A stretch of DNA of 64,000 bases from Streptomyces sp. 2114.4 (GTDB lineage: Bacteria > Actinomycetota > Actinomycetes > Streptomycetales > Streptomycetaceae). Location: the NCBI RefSeq assembly GCF_900187385.1, contig NZ_FYEY01000001.1:6076001-6140000 (forward strand), written 5' to 3'. The notes under the pieces are model-generated. The model saw only the letters and a program-made list of their open reading frames with translations, was not told where the DNA came from and made no database searches. Below, piece by piece: positions 27,141-39,037 of this stretch; the first letter of the stretch is position 1; every line of letters starts with the position of its first letter. The position numbers and the translations under genes were made by a program.

Positions 27141-27273
27141 TCGCCGAGTCCCCGTACGGCGCGAGCCTGGGGAGCCGGGGACCCAGAGTCCCTTGGGGTG
27201 AATCGGACTCCCCTCCGGAGGAGCCCGTAGGAGACCTTCCTGCTCCGAACCCGTCAGCTAACCCGGTAGGCGA
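27141..27273 (+). ncRNA. c-di-AMP riboswitch (ydaO/yuaA type)
   Basis: Conserved ydaO elements appear in order: closing helix TCGCC (27141-27145) pairing with GGCGA (27269-27273), GAGCCTGGGGAGCCGGGG, the GGGGTGAATC segment (27195-27204), GTAGGAGACCTTCC, and GCTCCGAACCCGTCAGCTAA followed by CCCGGTAGG. It sits 27 bases ahead of an M23 peptidase start. In actinomycetes this class usually turns off resuscitation factors and cell-wall hydrolases when c-di-AMP is high. Confidence 0.93.
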
Positions 27274-27299
27274 GAAGGAGGGAAAGGACAAGCCAGTAC

Positions 27300-28079
27300 A
27301 TGGCGTTCATCCGTGCCACCGGGAAGCACCGTCGTACGAGCCGCCCCGTTCGGACGACCCGCAACATCGCCGGCATAGCCACCCTCGCGGCCGGCGGCGT
27401 GGTCGCCTCCGTGGCCTCGCCGGCGCTGGCGGCCACGGACGAGGCCCGCACCCACGACACCGGTCTGCAGCATGCCGTGGTGCTCGGTGACGAGCTCGCC
27501 AACCATGTCGCGGCCCAGGCCGACGAGCAGCAGGCCGAGGCGGAGGCCGCGGCGGCGAAGGCGAAGGCGGAGGCCGTGGCCAAGAAGCAGGCCGAGGAGG
27601 CCAAGCGGCGCGTCGAGGCCGCCCGCAAGGCCAAGGAACGCGCCGCCCGTGAGGCGGAGCGCAAGCGCCTCAACACCTTCGTCGCCCCCGTTGCCGACTC
27701 CTACGTGTCCACCTCCTACAAGGCCTCCAGCGGCCTGTGGTCCTCGGGCAGCCACACGGGCATCGACTTCCACGCCGCCTCCGGCACCTCCGTCCACGCC
27801 GTCGGCACGGGCACCGTCGTCGAGGCCGGCTGGGGCGGCTCGTACGGCAACAACATCGTGATCAAGATGAGTGACGGTACGTACACCCAGTACGGTCACC
27901 TGTCGTCGCTCGGCGTTTCGGTCGGCCAGCACGTCACCCCGGGCCAGCAGATCGGCCTCTCCGGCGCCACCGGCAACGCCACCGGCCCGCACCTGCACTT
28001 CGAGGCCCGCACCGGCGCCGACTACGGCTCGGACATCGACCCGGTCGCGTACCTGCACTCGCACGGCGTCAACGTCTGA
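27300..28079 (+). CDS. Secreted M23 (LytM) cell-wall peptidase
   Basis: Encodes 259 residues. A signal peptide spans about 1-44 (twin basic region, hydrophobic core, SPALA). An Ala/Glu/Lys coiled coil follows at about 72-124 (the low-complexity AEAEAAAAKAKAEAVAKK). The M23 domain has zinc ligands His152 and Asp156 in SHTGIDF and His231/His233 in GPHLHFE. Predicted to cut peptidoglycan cross-links. SD AAGGAGG/AAAGGA lies between the riboswitch and the start, so the riboswitch probably acts on transcript elongation or SD access. Confidence 0.92.
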   Translation: MAFIRATGKHRRTSRPVRTTRNIAGIATLAAGGVVASVASPALAATDEARTHDTGLQHAVVLGDELANHVAAQADEQQAEAEAAAAKAKAEAVAKKQAEEAKRRVEAARKAKERAAREAERKRLNTFVAPVADSYVSTSYKASSGLWSSGSHTGIDFHAASGTSVHAVGTGTVVEAGWGGSYGNNIVIKMSDGTYTQYGHLSSLGVSVGQHVTPGQQIGLSGATGNATGPHLHFEARTGADYGSDIDPVAYLHSHGVNV

Positions 28080-28137
28080 CCTTCCGCCCTGCCCGCCCGC
28101 GCTCCTCACAGGGGCCGCGTCGCGCCGAGCGTCCGCC

Positions 28138-28167
28138 CGAAGCCCCGGCTCCACGGCCGGGGCTTCG
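28138..28167 (+). terminator. M23 peptidase terminator
   Basis: Perfect 12-bp stem (28138-28149 with 28156-28167), loop TCCACG. Confidence 0.85.
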
Positions 28168-28344
28168 GCGTATCCGGCGCCGCGGCCGTGGAGCCGGGGA
28201 TATGCCGAGCCCTCCCGCCAACTTCCGGCCAAAAAATTTCCCTGAATAACCGGAGTCCACCGGAAAGGCGTTCCGGTCGAATAGAGTCACGGAAAAGGCG
28301 CCGACCGGCGGCGTTTCCAGGGGATTACGGCGGAGGCACGGAAG

Positions 28345-29034
28345 ATGCGAGGCCATATTTCCGCTCATGCGGTGTGCACGGCGATTCGCGATGACATTGT
28401 CTCCGGTGCGCTGGCGCCGGGGAGCCGGCTGATCGAAGAGATCCTTGCGGCCCGGTACGGCGTTTCCAGAGTGCCGGTCCGTGAGGCGCTGCGAACCCTG
28501 CAGTCCGAAGGGTTTGTCACCACCCGCCACCACGCGGGCGCCTGCGTCGCCGAGCCCACCGAGCAGGAGGCCGCCGATCTCCTCGACGTCCGCGCCCTGT
28601 TGGAGCCGCTGGGCGCCGCCCGCGCGGCCGTCCGCCGCAGCCCGGCTCACCTCAAGGTGCTCCGCGGCCTGGTACGGCTCGGCCGTGAGCGGGCCCGTCA
28701 CGGCAGCGCGGCTGATCTGCGCCAACTGGACGGCTGGTTCCACGAGACGCTGGCCCAGGCGGCCGGCAGCCCCAGCCTGACGGCGCTGCTGACCCAGCTG
28801 CGGCGCAAGATCGAGTGGATGTACGCCGTGGAACTGCCCGCCCGCACGGGGGAGTCGTGGGACGAACACGGCGCGGTGCTGGACGCGGTGGCCCGGAGAG
28901 ATGCGGAACGGGCCCGTGCCCTGATGGCGGCTCATGTCGAACGCGCACTCCCGGTGTACCGGCTCCGTCGCCCCGCCAGGACAGAGGTGAGGGATCCGAA
29001 ACCGCCCGTCAACACAGTCCGCGCCCGCCCTTAA
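28345..29034 (+). CDS. GntR-family regulator (FCD domain)
   Basis: Encodes 229 residues, with GGAGG shortly before the ATG. GntR winged helix at about 8-72 (SRLIEEILAARYGVSRVPVREALRTL), FCD effector domain at about 85-205 with the Asp/His pattern of metal-containing FCD proteins (DGWFHETL, DEHGAVLDAV). It lies next to ptsH as in S. coelicolor but faces it convergently. Effector and targets are unknown. Confidence 0.9.
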   Translation: MRGHISAHAVCTAIRDDIVSGALAPGSRLIEEILAARYGVSRVPVREALRTLQSEGFVTTRHHAGACVAEPTEQEAADLLDVRALLEPLGAARAAVRRSPAHLKVLRGLVRLGRERARHGSAADLRQLDGWFHETLAQAAGSPSLTALLTQLRRKIEWMYAVELPARTGESWDEHGAVLDAVARRDAERARALMAAHVERALPVYRLRRPARTEVRDPKPPVNTVRARP

Positions 29035-29127
29035 CAATCGCCCCGTATACAAAGAAGTGCGGAAGGGGATTCGGGAGGGGGCGAGATTGCAGTTTCGTCC
29101 CCGTCGGCATTCAAGATGTATGTGTGT

Positions 29128-29176
29128 CGCCATGCGTGCTGTGCTGGCAATAAGCGCTGCGCCGCCATGCGTGCTG
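29128..29176. repeat. 14-bp direct repeat
   Basis: CGCCATGCGTGCTG occurs at 29128-29141 and again at 29163-29176 in the non-coding gap between the GntR gene and ptsH. Nothing else in this 240-base gap looks like a gene. Confidence 0.6.
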
Positions 29177-29272
29177 CCATAGGTGCGCATCGGGGGAATT
29201 GAATAGCGCACGCTTTCTTTTTTGCGTCCCCGATATCGAGGAATCGTCTCCGATATCCCGGGCACAGTGAAA

Positions 29273-29317
29273 CGGCCCCGCCGCGGCAACCGGTCACCGG
29301 TCGCCGCGGCGGGGCCG
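29273..29317. terminator. Terminator between the GntR gene and ptsH
   Basis: Perfect 15-bp GC stem (29273-29287 with 29303-29317); the 15-base loop itself contains ACCGGT palindromes. It ends 24 bases from the ptsH stop, with the GntR gene on the other side, so it serves mainly ptsH. Confidence 0.88.
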
Positions 29318-29340
29318 CAGCAGCAGAAGTCCTGGAGGGC

Positions 29341-29622
29341 TCAGACGGTCTCGGGAAGCTCCTCGAGACCCTCGGCGACGAGCTTGGCCAGACGGTCGAG
29401 TGCCTCCTCGGCACCCTCGGCGTCGGAGGCCAGCACGATCTCCTCACCGCCCTGGGCACCCAGGCCCAGGACCGCGAGCATGGAGGCCGCGTTGACGGGG
29501 TTGCCATCAGCCTTGGCGATCGTCATGGGGACGCCGGAGGCGGTGGCCGCACGGACGAAGATCGACGCGGGGCGGGCGTGCAGGCCCTCGGCCCAACCGA
29601 CATTGACGCGGCGCTCTGCCAT
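29341..29622 (-). CDS. ptsH: Phosphocarrier protein HPr
   Basis: Encodes 93 residues from ATG 29622. The phospho-accepting His15 lies in GLHARPA and the regulatory-serine position is Ser47 in NAASMLAVLGLGA. HPr passes phosphate from enzyme I to the sugar-specific EIIA proteins in the cytoplasm. Streptomyces has a single general HPr, and this location next to a GntR gene matches S. coelicolor ptsH. Confidence 0.96.
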   Translation of the reverse strand: MAERRVNVGWAEGLHARPASIFVRAATASGVPMTIAKADGNPVNAASMLAVLGLGAQGGEEIVLASDAEGAEEALDRLAKLVAEGLEELPETV

Positions 29623-29843
29623 GGTGTTGCCCTTCAAAGTCGTGACTGTTGTCTAGACCAGTCTCTCACGCTGCCGGGAGTGCTGGGCAGCCCTTTGTCC
29701 TGGCCTTTTGCGGCCACTGGTCTCCCCGAGGGAGGTCCGGCAGGCCGACCGAGCGTACGTCCGTACGGCATCCTCAGCCTGCCCCGCATCCCGAGCGTAC
29801 GCGCGACGAGCCGGTTGTCGGTGGCCGGTCGTACGCTGTCCGC

Positions 29844-32909
<3,066 letters not shown>

Positions 32910-32947
32910 GGCTCTCGCGGCCCGGTACGCCCCGTAAGATGGACCCC

Positions 32948-33541
32948 ATGGCTAAGACCGGTACGACGACCCAGGGGCTGCGCGCGGCGATCGAGCGCAG
33001 CGGCTATTACCCGACGCTCGTGGCCGAGGCGGTGCAGGCCGCGGTCGGCGGCGAGCCCGTGACGTCGTACCTCGTCCACCAGGAGACGACCTTCGACGCC
33101 AACGAGGTCCGCCGCCATGTCACGGTCCTGGTCCTGACCGGCACCCGCTTCATCGTCAGTCACACCGACGAGCAGGCCGCCGACGCCACCTCCCCGTCGC
33201 CGTACGCCACCACCTCCACCGAATCCGTCAAGCTGAGCCGGATCTCCTCCGTGGTGCTCAGCCGGGTGGTCGCCAACCCCGAGTCCTACACCCCGGGCCG
33301 GCTGCCCCGCGAGGTCGTGCTGACCATCGGCTGGGGCGCGGTCGCCCGCCTGGACCTGGAGCCCGCCGCCTGCGGCGACCCCAACTGCGAGGCGGATCAC
33401 GGCTACACGGGCTCCTCCACCGCCGACGACCTCTCGCTGCGGGTCAGCGAGGCCGGTGACGGACCGGACTCGGTGCGCGAGACGCTCACCTTCGCCCAGG
33501 CGCTCTCCGAGGCCACCGCGGCCACCCCCGCCCCCCGCTGA
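32948..33541 (+). CDS. DUF5998 protein
   Basis: Encodes 197 residues from ATG 32948 (ATG 32939 is possible). Conserved actinobacterial protein of unknown function, starting MAKTGTTTQGLRAAIERSGYYP, with a mixed alpha/beta pattern and CGDPNCEADHGYTG, a possible small metal site. The stop overlaps the next start by one base (TGATG), and this coupling to the phosphodiesterase-like gene suggests a shared process. Confidence 0.85.
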   Translation: MAKTGTTTQGLRAAIERSGYYPTLVAEAVQAAVGGEPVTSYLVHQETTFDANEVRRHVTVLVLTGTRFIVSHTDEQAADATSPSPYATTSTESVKLSRISSVVLSRVVANPESYTPGRLPREVVLTIGWGAVARLDLEPAACGDPNCEADHGYTGSSTADDLSLRVSEAGDGPDSVRETLTFAQALSEATAATPAPR

Positions 33542-34731
33542 TGGTCCACATCGCCCCCGCCTGGCCGGAACCCGAACCGCTCGACCCGCTCGGCGCCCCG
33601 GTGCCGCGGTACGGCACCGGCTCGCTCGCCGACCTGCTGCCCACCATCGCCACGGGGCTCGGTATGACCGGCTTCGCCACCTCGATGGAGCTGGCGCCCG
33701 CAGACCGGGCCTGCGTCTTCCTGATCGACGGCCTCGGCTGGGAACTGCTGCGGGCCCACCCGGAGGAGGCGCCGTTCCTCACCTCCCTCCTGGACACGTC
33801 GTTCAACGGCAGCGGCCGCCCGCTCACCGCGGGCTTCCCGTCCACCACCGCCACCTCGCTCGCCTCGGTCGGCACCGGCCTGCCGCCGGGCGCCCATGGC
33901 CTGCCCGGCTACACCTGCGAGGACCCGGCCACCGGCGCCCTGATGAACCAGCTGCGCTGGTACCCGTGGACCGAACCACACCTCTGGCAGCCGTACCCGA
34001 CGGTCTTCCAGCGCGCGGACGCCGCCGGGATCCACACCTGCCAGGTCTCCGCACCGGACTTCCAGCGCACCCCGCTCACCCAGATCGCGCTGAGCGGCGG
34101 CACCTTCCACGGCCGGCTCTCCGGCGAGGAGCGGATGGACCTCGCCGCCGAGCAGCTTGCCGCCGGTGACCGTTCGCTGGTCTACACGTACTACTCCGAG
34201 GTGGACGGCAAGGGGCACCGCTACGGCGTCGACTCCGACGCCTGGCGCGGCCAGGTGATGTACGTCGACCGGCTCGCCCAGCGGCTGGCGGAGCAACTGC
34301 CGCCACGCAGCGCGCTGTACATCACCGCCGACCACGGCATGATCGACATCCCCTTCGACCCCGAGTCCCGGATCGACTTCGACGAGGACTGGGAACTGCG
34401 CGCCGGCGTACGCCTGTTGGGGGGCGAGGGCCGGGCCCGCCATGTGTACGCCCACCCGGGCGCGGCCGCGGATGTGCTCGCCGTGTGGCGCGAGGTGGTC
34501 GGTGAGCAGATGTGGGTGGCGAGTCGCGAAGAGGCCATCGCCGCAGGGTGGTTCGGACCGTCCGTCGACGACCGGGTGCGCGCCCGGATCGGCGATGTCG
34601 TCGCGGCCGCGCACGCCGATATGGTGATCATCGCGACCGAACGGGAGCCCCGTGAATCGGAGATGGTCGGGATGCACGGTTCGATGACGCCGGTGGAGCA
34701 GCTGGTGCCGCTCCTGGAAGTGCGCACCTGA
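33541..34731 (+). CDS. Alkaline-phosphatase-superfamily nucleotide pyrophosphatase/phosphodiesterase
   Basis: Encodes 396 residues. Type I phosphodiesterase/alkaline phosphatase fold: metal-binding FLIDGLGWE (Asp), nucleophile Thr in GFPSTTATSLAS, and metal ligands in YSEVDGKGHRYG and ITADHGMID, then GMHG near the C-terminus. No signal peptide, so cytosolic. Probably hydrolyses a phosphodiester or phosphomonoester; substrate unknown. Translationally coupled to DUF5998. Confidence 0.9.
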   Translation: MVHIAPAWPEPEPLDPLGAPVPRYGTGSLADLLPTIATGLGMTGFATSMELAPADRACVFLIDGLGWELLRAHPEEAPFLTSLLDTSFNGSGRPLTAGFPSTTATSLASVGTGLPPGAHGLPGYTCEDPATGALMNQLRWYPWTEPHLWQPYPTVFQRADAAGIHTCQVSAPDFQRTPLTQIALSGGTFHGRLSGEERMDLAAEQLAAGDRSLVYTYYSEVDGKGHRYGVDSDAWRGQVMYVDRLAQRLAEQLPPRSALYITADHGMIDIPFDPESRIDFDEDWELRAGVRLLGGEGRARHVYAHPGAAADVLAVWREVVGEQMWVASREEAIAAGWFGPSVDDRVRARIGDVVAAAHADMVIIATEREPRESEMVGMHGSMTPVEQLVPLLEVRT

Positions 34732-34796
34732 CCCGCGCGGTCCGCCGCCCGCACGCCCCCCTTCCGTAAACGAGCCCGAAAGGCCCGCAACACCCC

Positions 34797-35462
34797 ATGC
34801 CCGAGCTGGTGTTCTTCTCCGGAACGATGGACTGCGGAAAGTCGACACTTGCTCTGCAGATCGAGCACAACCGCTCCTCCCGCGGCCTGCAAGGCATGAT
34901 CTACAGCCGCAACGACCGGGCCGGCCGCGGCAAGCTCTCCTCCCGCCTCGGCCTGGTGACCGAGGCCGTCGAGGCGGCGCACGGCATGGACTTCTACACG
35001 CATGTCGTCGACCATCTCTCCGCCGGCGGCCGGGTCGACTATGTCATCGCCGACGAGGCACAGTTCCTCGTCCCCGAACAGATCGACCAGCTCGCCCGCA
35101 TCGTCGACGACCTCGAACTGGACGTCTTCGCCTTCGGCATCACCACCGACTTCCGCAGCAAGCTGTTCCCCGGCTCCCAGAGGCTGGTCGAACTGGCCGA
35201 CCGCATAGAGGTGCTGCAGGTCGAGGCGCTGTGCTGGTGCGGCGCCCGCGCCACGCACAACGCCCGTACGGTCGACGGCCGGATGGTCGTCGAGGGTGCT
35301 CAGGTCGTGGTGGGCGATGTCGTCGGTGACGTGGACGGCCCCCACACCGAGGTCGGCTACGAGGTGCTGTGCCGGCGTCACCACCGTCGCCGTCAGACCT
35401 CGGCGGCCGCCCGGGCGGCCGCGCTCTCCCCGGACGTACTGCCGGTCGACAGCGCGAAGTAG
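34797..35462 (+). CDS. tdk: Thymidine kinase
   Basis: Encodes 221 residues, type II thymidine kinase. Walker A GTMDCGKST at 9-17, the catalytic Glu in DEAQF (Glu87), lasso/zinc domain with Cys146, Cys148, Cys192 and His195. It salvages thymidine to dTMP using ATP. It is about 30 residues longer at the C-terminus (basic RRHHRRRQ plus Ala-rich tail) than short bacterial forms. Confidence 0.94.
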   Translation: MPELVFFSGTMDCGKSTLALQIEHNRSSRGLQGMIYSRNDRAGRGKLSSRLGLVTEAVEAAHGMDFYTHVVDHLSAGGRVDYVIADEAQFLVPEQIDQLARIVDDLELDVFAFGITTDFRSKLFPGSQRLVELADRIEVLQVEALCWCGARATHNARTVDGRMVVEGAQVVVGDVVGDVDGPHTEVGYEVLCRRHHRRRQTSAAARAAALSPDVLPVDSAK

Positions 35463-35498
35463 GCGCGGCCGCGGGGCGGACCCCGGTGTGACCGTCCC

Positions 35499-36275
35499 TC
35501 AGTCCCGCTGGACGACCGTGAAGACGGCGCCCTCGCTGTCGCAGACCGTCGCCAGCCGTCCGTGGGCGGAGTCCCGGGCCGGCTGCAGCACCTGGCCGCC
35601 CAGCTCGGTGACCCGGCGGGCCGCCGCGTCCGTGTCGGAGACGGCGAAGTGCGTCATCCAGTGGGAACCCCGGTCGGGTGGCAGGGCGTTGCCCACGCCG
35701 CGGATACCGGCCACCGGGTGTTCCTTGAGATGCAGTGTCAGATAGTCGAAGCCCGCCGAGATCACCGGTTCCGCCTCGTAGCCGAAGACATGCTCGTAGA
35801 ACGTCAGGACGGAGCTCGTGTCCCGGGTGACCAGCTCGTTCCATGCCGGGGTGCCCAGTTCACCGGTGATCGTGGTGCCCGCCACCGACCTGCCCTGCCA
35901 GATGCCGAAGATCGCGCCCTGCGGGTCGGACGCGATCGCCATCCGCCCCGCGTCATCGTCCGCGTCCAGGGGCCCGACGCCCACCGTCCCGCCGCAGGAC
36001 CGGATCTGCTCGGCGGTCGCGTCCGCGTCATCGCTCGCGAGGTACGTGGTCCAGGCGACCGGGAGATGGCGGTCGGGCACCAGTTCGCCGAGCCCGGCGA
36101 CTTCCCGGCCGTGGAGGAAGGCCCGGGCGTACGGACCGAAATGCTGCGGTCCCGGGCGGAACTCCCAGCCGAACAGCGCGCCGTAGAATTCCTGCGTCGC
36201 GGACAGGCTGTGGGCCAGGAGGCTCACCCAGCAGGGCGCGCCGGGCATCCGCCGGGTCGCTGCCTCGGTGGTCAT
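35499..36275 (-). CDS. Two-domain VOC (glyoxalase-like) protein
   Basis: Encodes 258 residues; ATG 36275 preceded by GAGGAGAGA. Two tandem vicinal-oxygen-chelate domains (about 12-125 and 135-258), beginning GAPCWVSLLAHSLSATQEFYGALFGWEF and GTPAWNELVTRDTSSVLTFYEHVFGYE. Such proteins include glyoxalase-like enzymes, dioxygenases and drug-binding resistance proteins; the residues seen do not settle which. Divergent from the sulfurtransferase gene, with an inverted repeat between them. Confidence 0.88.
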   Translation of the reverse strand: MTTEAATRRMPGAPCWVSLLAHSLSATQEFYGALFGWEFRPGPQHFGPYARAFLHGREVAGLGELVPDRHLPVAWTTYLASDDADATAEQIRSCGGTVGVGPLDADDDAGRMAIASDPQGAIFGIWQGRSVAGTTITGELGTPAWNELVTRDTSSVLTFYEHVFGYEAEPVISAGFDYLTLHLKEHPVAGIRGVGNALPPDRGSHWMTHFAVSDTDAAARRVTELGGQVLQPARDSAHGRLATVCDSEGAVFTVVQRD

Positions 36276-36441
36276 GGTCACTCTCTCCTCGGAGCGTCGG
36301 GTACTGACCCTCTGCGCCACGGGCGCGGGTCCCGAGCAGATGCTCGCACCCGGTGACCTGGTGAGCGCCCCGGCCGCGCCGTCCATGGCCGGTTCGCGAG
36401 GGAGAATGCCCGCTTTGACGTTTCCGATCCGCCTCAGCGGC

Positions 36442-36459
36442 GTTACGGCAGGACGTAAC
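36442..36459. promoter_or_regulatory. Inverted repeat in the VOC/sulfurtransferase divergent region
   Basis: GTTACG (36442-36447) and CGTAAC (36454-36459) around a 6-base spacer, a layout typical of dimeric repressor sites. No regulator gene is adjacent. A second hairpin, CGTAGC/GCTACG (36495-36510), lies directly before the sulfurtransferase SD. Confidence 0.35.
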
Positions 36460-36524
36460 TGCGTCATACGGAGGGTGGGTGCCTACCTTCTGTACGTAGC
36501 CGTCGCTACGCAAGGATGAGTCCC

Positions 36525-37364
36525 ATGAATGCCATCATCACCGCTACCGAACTCGCGAGCGAGCTGGAGCGGCCCACTGCTCCGGTCCTCCTGGACGTCC
36601 GCTACCAGATGGGCGGCCCGCCCGGTCGCCCCGTGTACGAGGCCGGTCATGTGCCCGGCGCGGTCTACGTCGACCTCGAGAGCGAGCTGGCCTCGCCTCC
36701 CGGCCCGGGTGGCCGGCACCCGCTGCCCGATCTCGATGTCTTCACCGAGGCCATGCGGGCCGCCGGCGTCCGCGCGGACCACCCGGTGGTCGTCTACGAC
36801 GGCGGCCAGGGCTGGGCGGCCGCCCGCGCCTGGTGGCTGCTGCGCTGGACCGGCCACCCCGACGTACGCGTCCTGGACGGCGGCCTCGCCGCCTGGGAGG
36901 CGGCCGGCGGCGCCCTGAGTGTCGATCAATCGACTCCGCAGGAAGGTGATTTCACCCCGGTGCCCGGCGGCCTGGCGCTGCTGCGGGCGGATGACGCGGC
37001 CGCCCTCGCCCGCCGCGGAGTCCTGCTGGACGCGCGCGCCGCCGAGCGCTACCGCGGTGAGGTCGAGCCGATCGACAAGGTCGCCGGCCATATCCCGGGC
37101 GCCGTGTCCGCCCCGACGACCGAGAACGTCGTCGAGGGGGGCACCGTCTTCCGCGACGCGTCGGAACTGGCCGAGCGTTTCGCGTCGCTGGGCGCCACGC
37201 CGAAGGCGGAGGTCGGTGTGTACTGCGGCTCCGGGGTCTCCGCCGCACATGAGGTACTGGCCCTCGCGGTCGCGGGTGTCCCCGCCGCCCTGTACGTCGG
37301 CTCCTGGAGCGAATGGTCGGCCGACCCGTCCCGCCCCGTCGCCACCGGCCCGCAGCCTGGCTGA
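36525..37364 (+). CDS. Tandem-rhodanese sulfurtransferase
   Basis: Encodes 279 residues. ATG 36525 is preferred over ATG 36516 because AAGGA sits 9 bases before it. Two rhodanese domains: an N-terminal inactive one (about 8-125) and a catalytic one with Cys234 in the loop YCGSGVSA. The loop CGSGVS is nearer the mercaptopyruvate sulfurtransferase type (CGxGVT) than classical thiosulfate rhodanese (CRxGxT). Transfers sulfur to cyanide or thiol acceptors. Cytoplasmic; single gene with its own terminator. Confidence 0.92.
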   Translation: MNAIITATELASELERPTAPVLLDVRYQMGGPPGRPVYEAGHVPGAVYVDLESELASPPGPGGRHPLPDLDVFTEAMRAAGVRADHPVVVYDGGQGWAAARAWWLLRWTGHPDVRVLDGGLAAWEAAGGALSVDQSTPQEGDFTPVPGGLALLRADDAAALARRGVLLDARAAERYRGEVEPIDKVAGHIPGAVSAPTTENVVEGGTVFRDASELAERFASLGATPKAEVGVYCGSGVSAAHEVLALAVAGVPAALYVGSWSEWSADPSRPVATGPQPG

Positions 37365-37404
37365 GCCCCCGCCGGGGCCCCTAACGGGGCGTCGCACCAC
37401 GGCA

Positions 37405-37439
37405 TCCGCCCGCTCCCTGAATTCCAGGAGGCGGGCGGA
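37405..37439. terminator. Terminator between the sulfurtransferase and sepH genes
   Basis: TCCGCCCGC-TCC (37405-37416) pairs with GGAGGCGGGCGGA (37427-37439) with a one-base bulge and a 10-base loop, between convergent genes. Confidence 0.75.
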
Positions 37440-37480
37440 CGGTGCGTGACGCGTCGGGAAAGGCCTCAACGGCCCTCCCG

Positions 37481-38539
37481 TTACTCCGGCTTCTTGCGCC
37501 GGGTGCCGAAGACGATCTCGTCCCAGCTGGGCACCGCGGCGCGGCGGCCGGGTCGTACACCGTCCGCCTCGGCCTGCCGGTCCGTCGTCCCGGTCAGCCG
37601 GTCGCGATGGCCGGCCACCGCGCGTGGCATCAGTACATCGGCGTATGCGGAACCCGCACCCGCACTCGCCGCCGGGGCGGGCGGCTCCTCGACCTCGGCC
37701 TCGGACTCCTCGTCGCTCTGTGCCGACTTCACGGCCTCCGGAACGACCATGTCGCCACGGAAGCTCGGCACCGCCTCCAGCAGGCTGGTCAGCGAATCCC
37801 GCTCGCCGACGGCCTCCTCCGCGACCTGCGGCTCGCCGTCGTCGTCACCGGACTGCGCCGCGCGCTCGCCGCGCTCGGACGACTGCCGGTCCAACGCACG
37901 GTCCAGCGGCCGGTCGCGTGGGAGCCGTGCGATCCGCGGCACGAACGGGAAGCTCGGCTCGGGCGTGTCGTCGCTCTCGCCGATCAGCGCCCGCGCCTCG
38001 TCGTCCACAGCCTGGACGAGACGCCGCGGCGGGTCGTACGTCCAGCTCGCCGAGTGCGGTTCGGTGGCGACGCGGTAGACCAGCAGCACCTCCCAGGTGC
38101 CGTCGTCGCGGCGCCAGGAGTCCCACTGGACGCTGTCCTTGTCGGCGCCGCGCAGCAGCAGTCGCTCCGCCACCGCCTCGCCGAGCTGCGGACCGGTGTT
38201 CTCGCCGGGGCGCCGTACCGGGGTCTTGCGGGCCCGCTCGGCCATGAAGGCGCGCTCGGCGAGCACCGGGCCCTCGAAGCGGCGCACCCGGTCGACGGGG
38301 ATGCCGGCGAGCTGGGCGACCTCCTCGGCGGAGGCACCGGCTCTTATACGGGCCTGGATGTCCCGCGGGCGCAGGTGGCTCTCGACCTCGATCTCGATCT
38401 GGCCGAGGCGTGCACGGTCATTGCGGACGGCGGCGCGCAGCCGTTCGTCGATCGGAAGCGTGTACTCGGTGCTGTCCGCAGCTTTGAGCACCAGCCGTGT
38501 GCCGTCGTTGGAGACGGCCACGACACGCAGTTCGGGCAT
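37481..38539 (-). CDS. sepH: Septation protein SepH
   Basis: Encodes 352 residues; ATG 38539 follows GAGGT on the minus strand. DUF3071 N-terminal domain starts MPELRVVAVSNDGTRLVL and includes the helix-turn-helix-like segment ARIRAGASAEEVAQLAGIPV. The middle holds WDSWRRDDGTWEVLLVY. The C-terminal half is acidic and disordered, ending in the conserved PSWDEIVFGTRRKKPE. SepH is an actinobacterial cell-division factor that binds FtsZ and promotes its assembly; in Streptomyces it is needed for regular sporulation septa. Confidence 0.93.
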   Translation of the reverse strand: MPELRVVAVSNDGTRLVLKAADSTEYTLPIDERLRAAVRNDRARLGQIEIEVESHLRPRDIQARIRAGASAEEVAQLAGIPVDRVRRFEGPVLAERAFMAERARKTPVRRPGENTGPQLGEAVAERLLLRGADKDSVQWDSWRRDDGTWEVLLVYRVATEPHSASWTYDPPRRLVQAVDDEARALIGESDDTPEPSFPFVPRIARLPRDRPLDRALDRQSSERGERAAQSGDDDGEPQVAEEAVGERDSLTSLLEAVPSFRGDMVVPEAVKSAQSDEESEAEVEEPPAPAASAGAGSAYADVLMPRAVAGHRDRLTGTTDRQAEADGVRPGRRAAVPSWDEIVFGTRRKKPE

Positions 38540-39037
38540 GGGGACCTCCCGGGTGGTGCCTGCCGACGTCACTCGCGTCGCTGCTTCCGCTAGTCGAGTG
38601 TGGCCTGCCCGGGTGCAGCCTGCCACAACATTGCCGAGTTGCCCGGCGTGTCGGGGCTTGGCCCTGAAACGCCGTTATGACACGGTTACCTGTTCGCCAC
38701 GCTCAGTGACCATGCCGCTTGTCCTGTCGCCGTTCACCCGTGCCGAGCGGCGGCGCCCCGGTGTGAGTGCCGCCTTCATGGCCCCCTCCCATGGGTTCCG
38801 GGCAGCCGGACGGGAACCGGGGCCAGGGCTCGCCACAGTACTCCATTCGGACCACTGAGGTGGACCGCCGCGCCGCTGAACTTCTGGGCGGGCAACGGAG
38901 TTGGGTCGTCTTGTCGATCTCTCTACCTGGCGTGTCGGTGGCGAGTTTCACAGATTCCCCAAAATCGGAACTTTTGGCTCCGCCGAATGGTCACTTCTCC
39001 ATGCAGGATGGATCGAAGCGGCTATCAAAGGTTGGAG
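38540..39037. other. Divergent region upstream of sepH and a membrane-protein gene
   Basis: Nearly 500 bases without a convincing gene. The part near 38940-39000 is relatively AT-rich (CACAGATTCCCCAAAATCGG) and probably holds the promoter of the rightward gene. No clear operator or RNA structure is visible. Confidence 0.45.
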
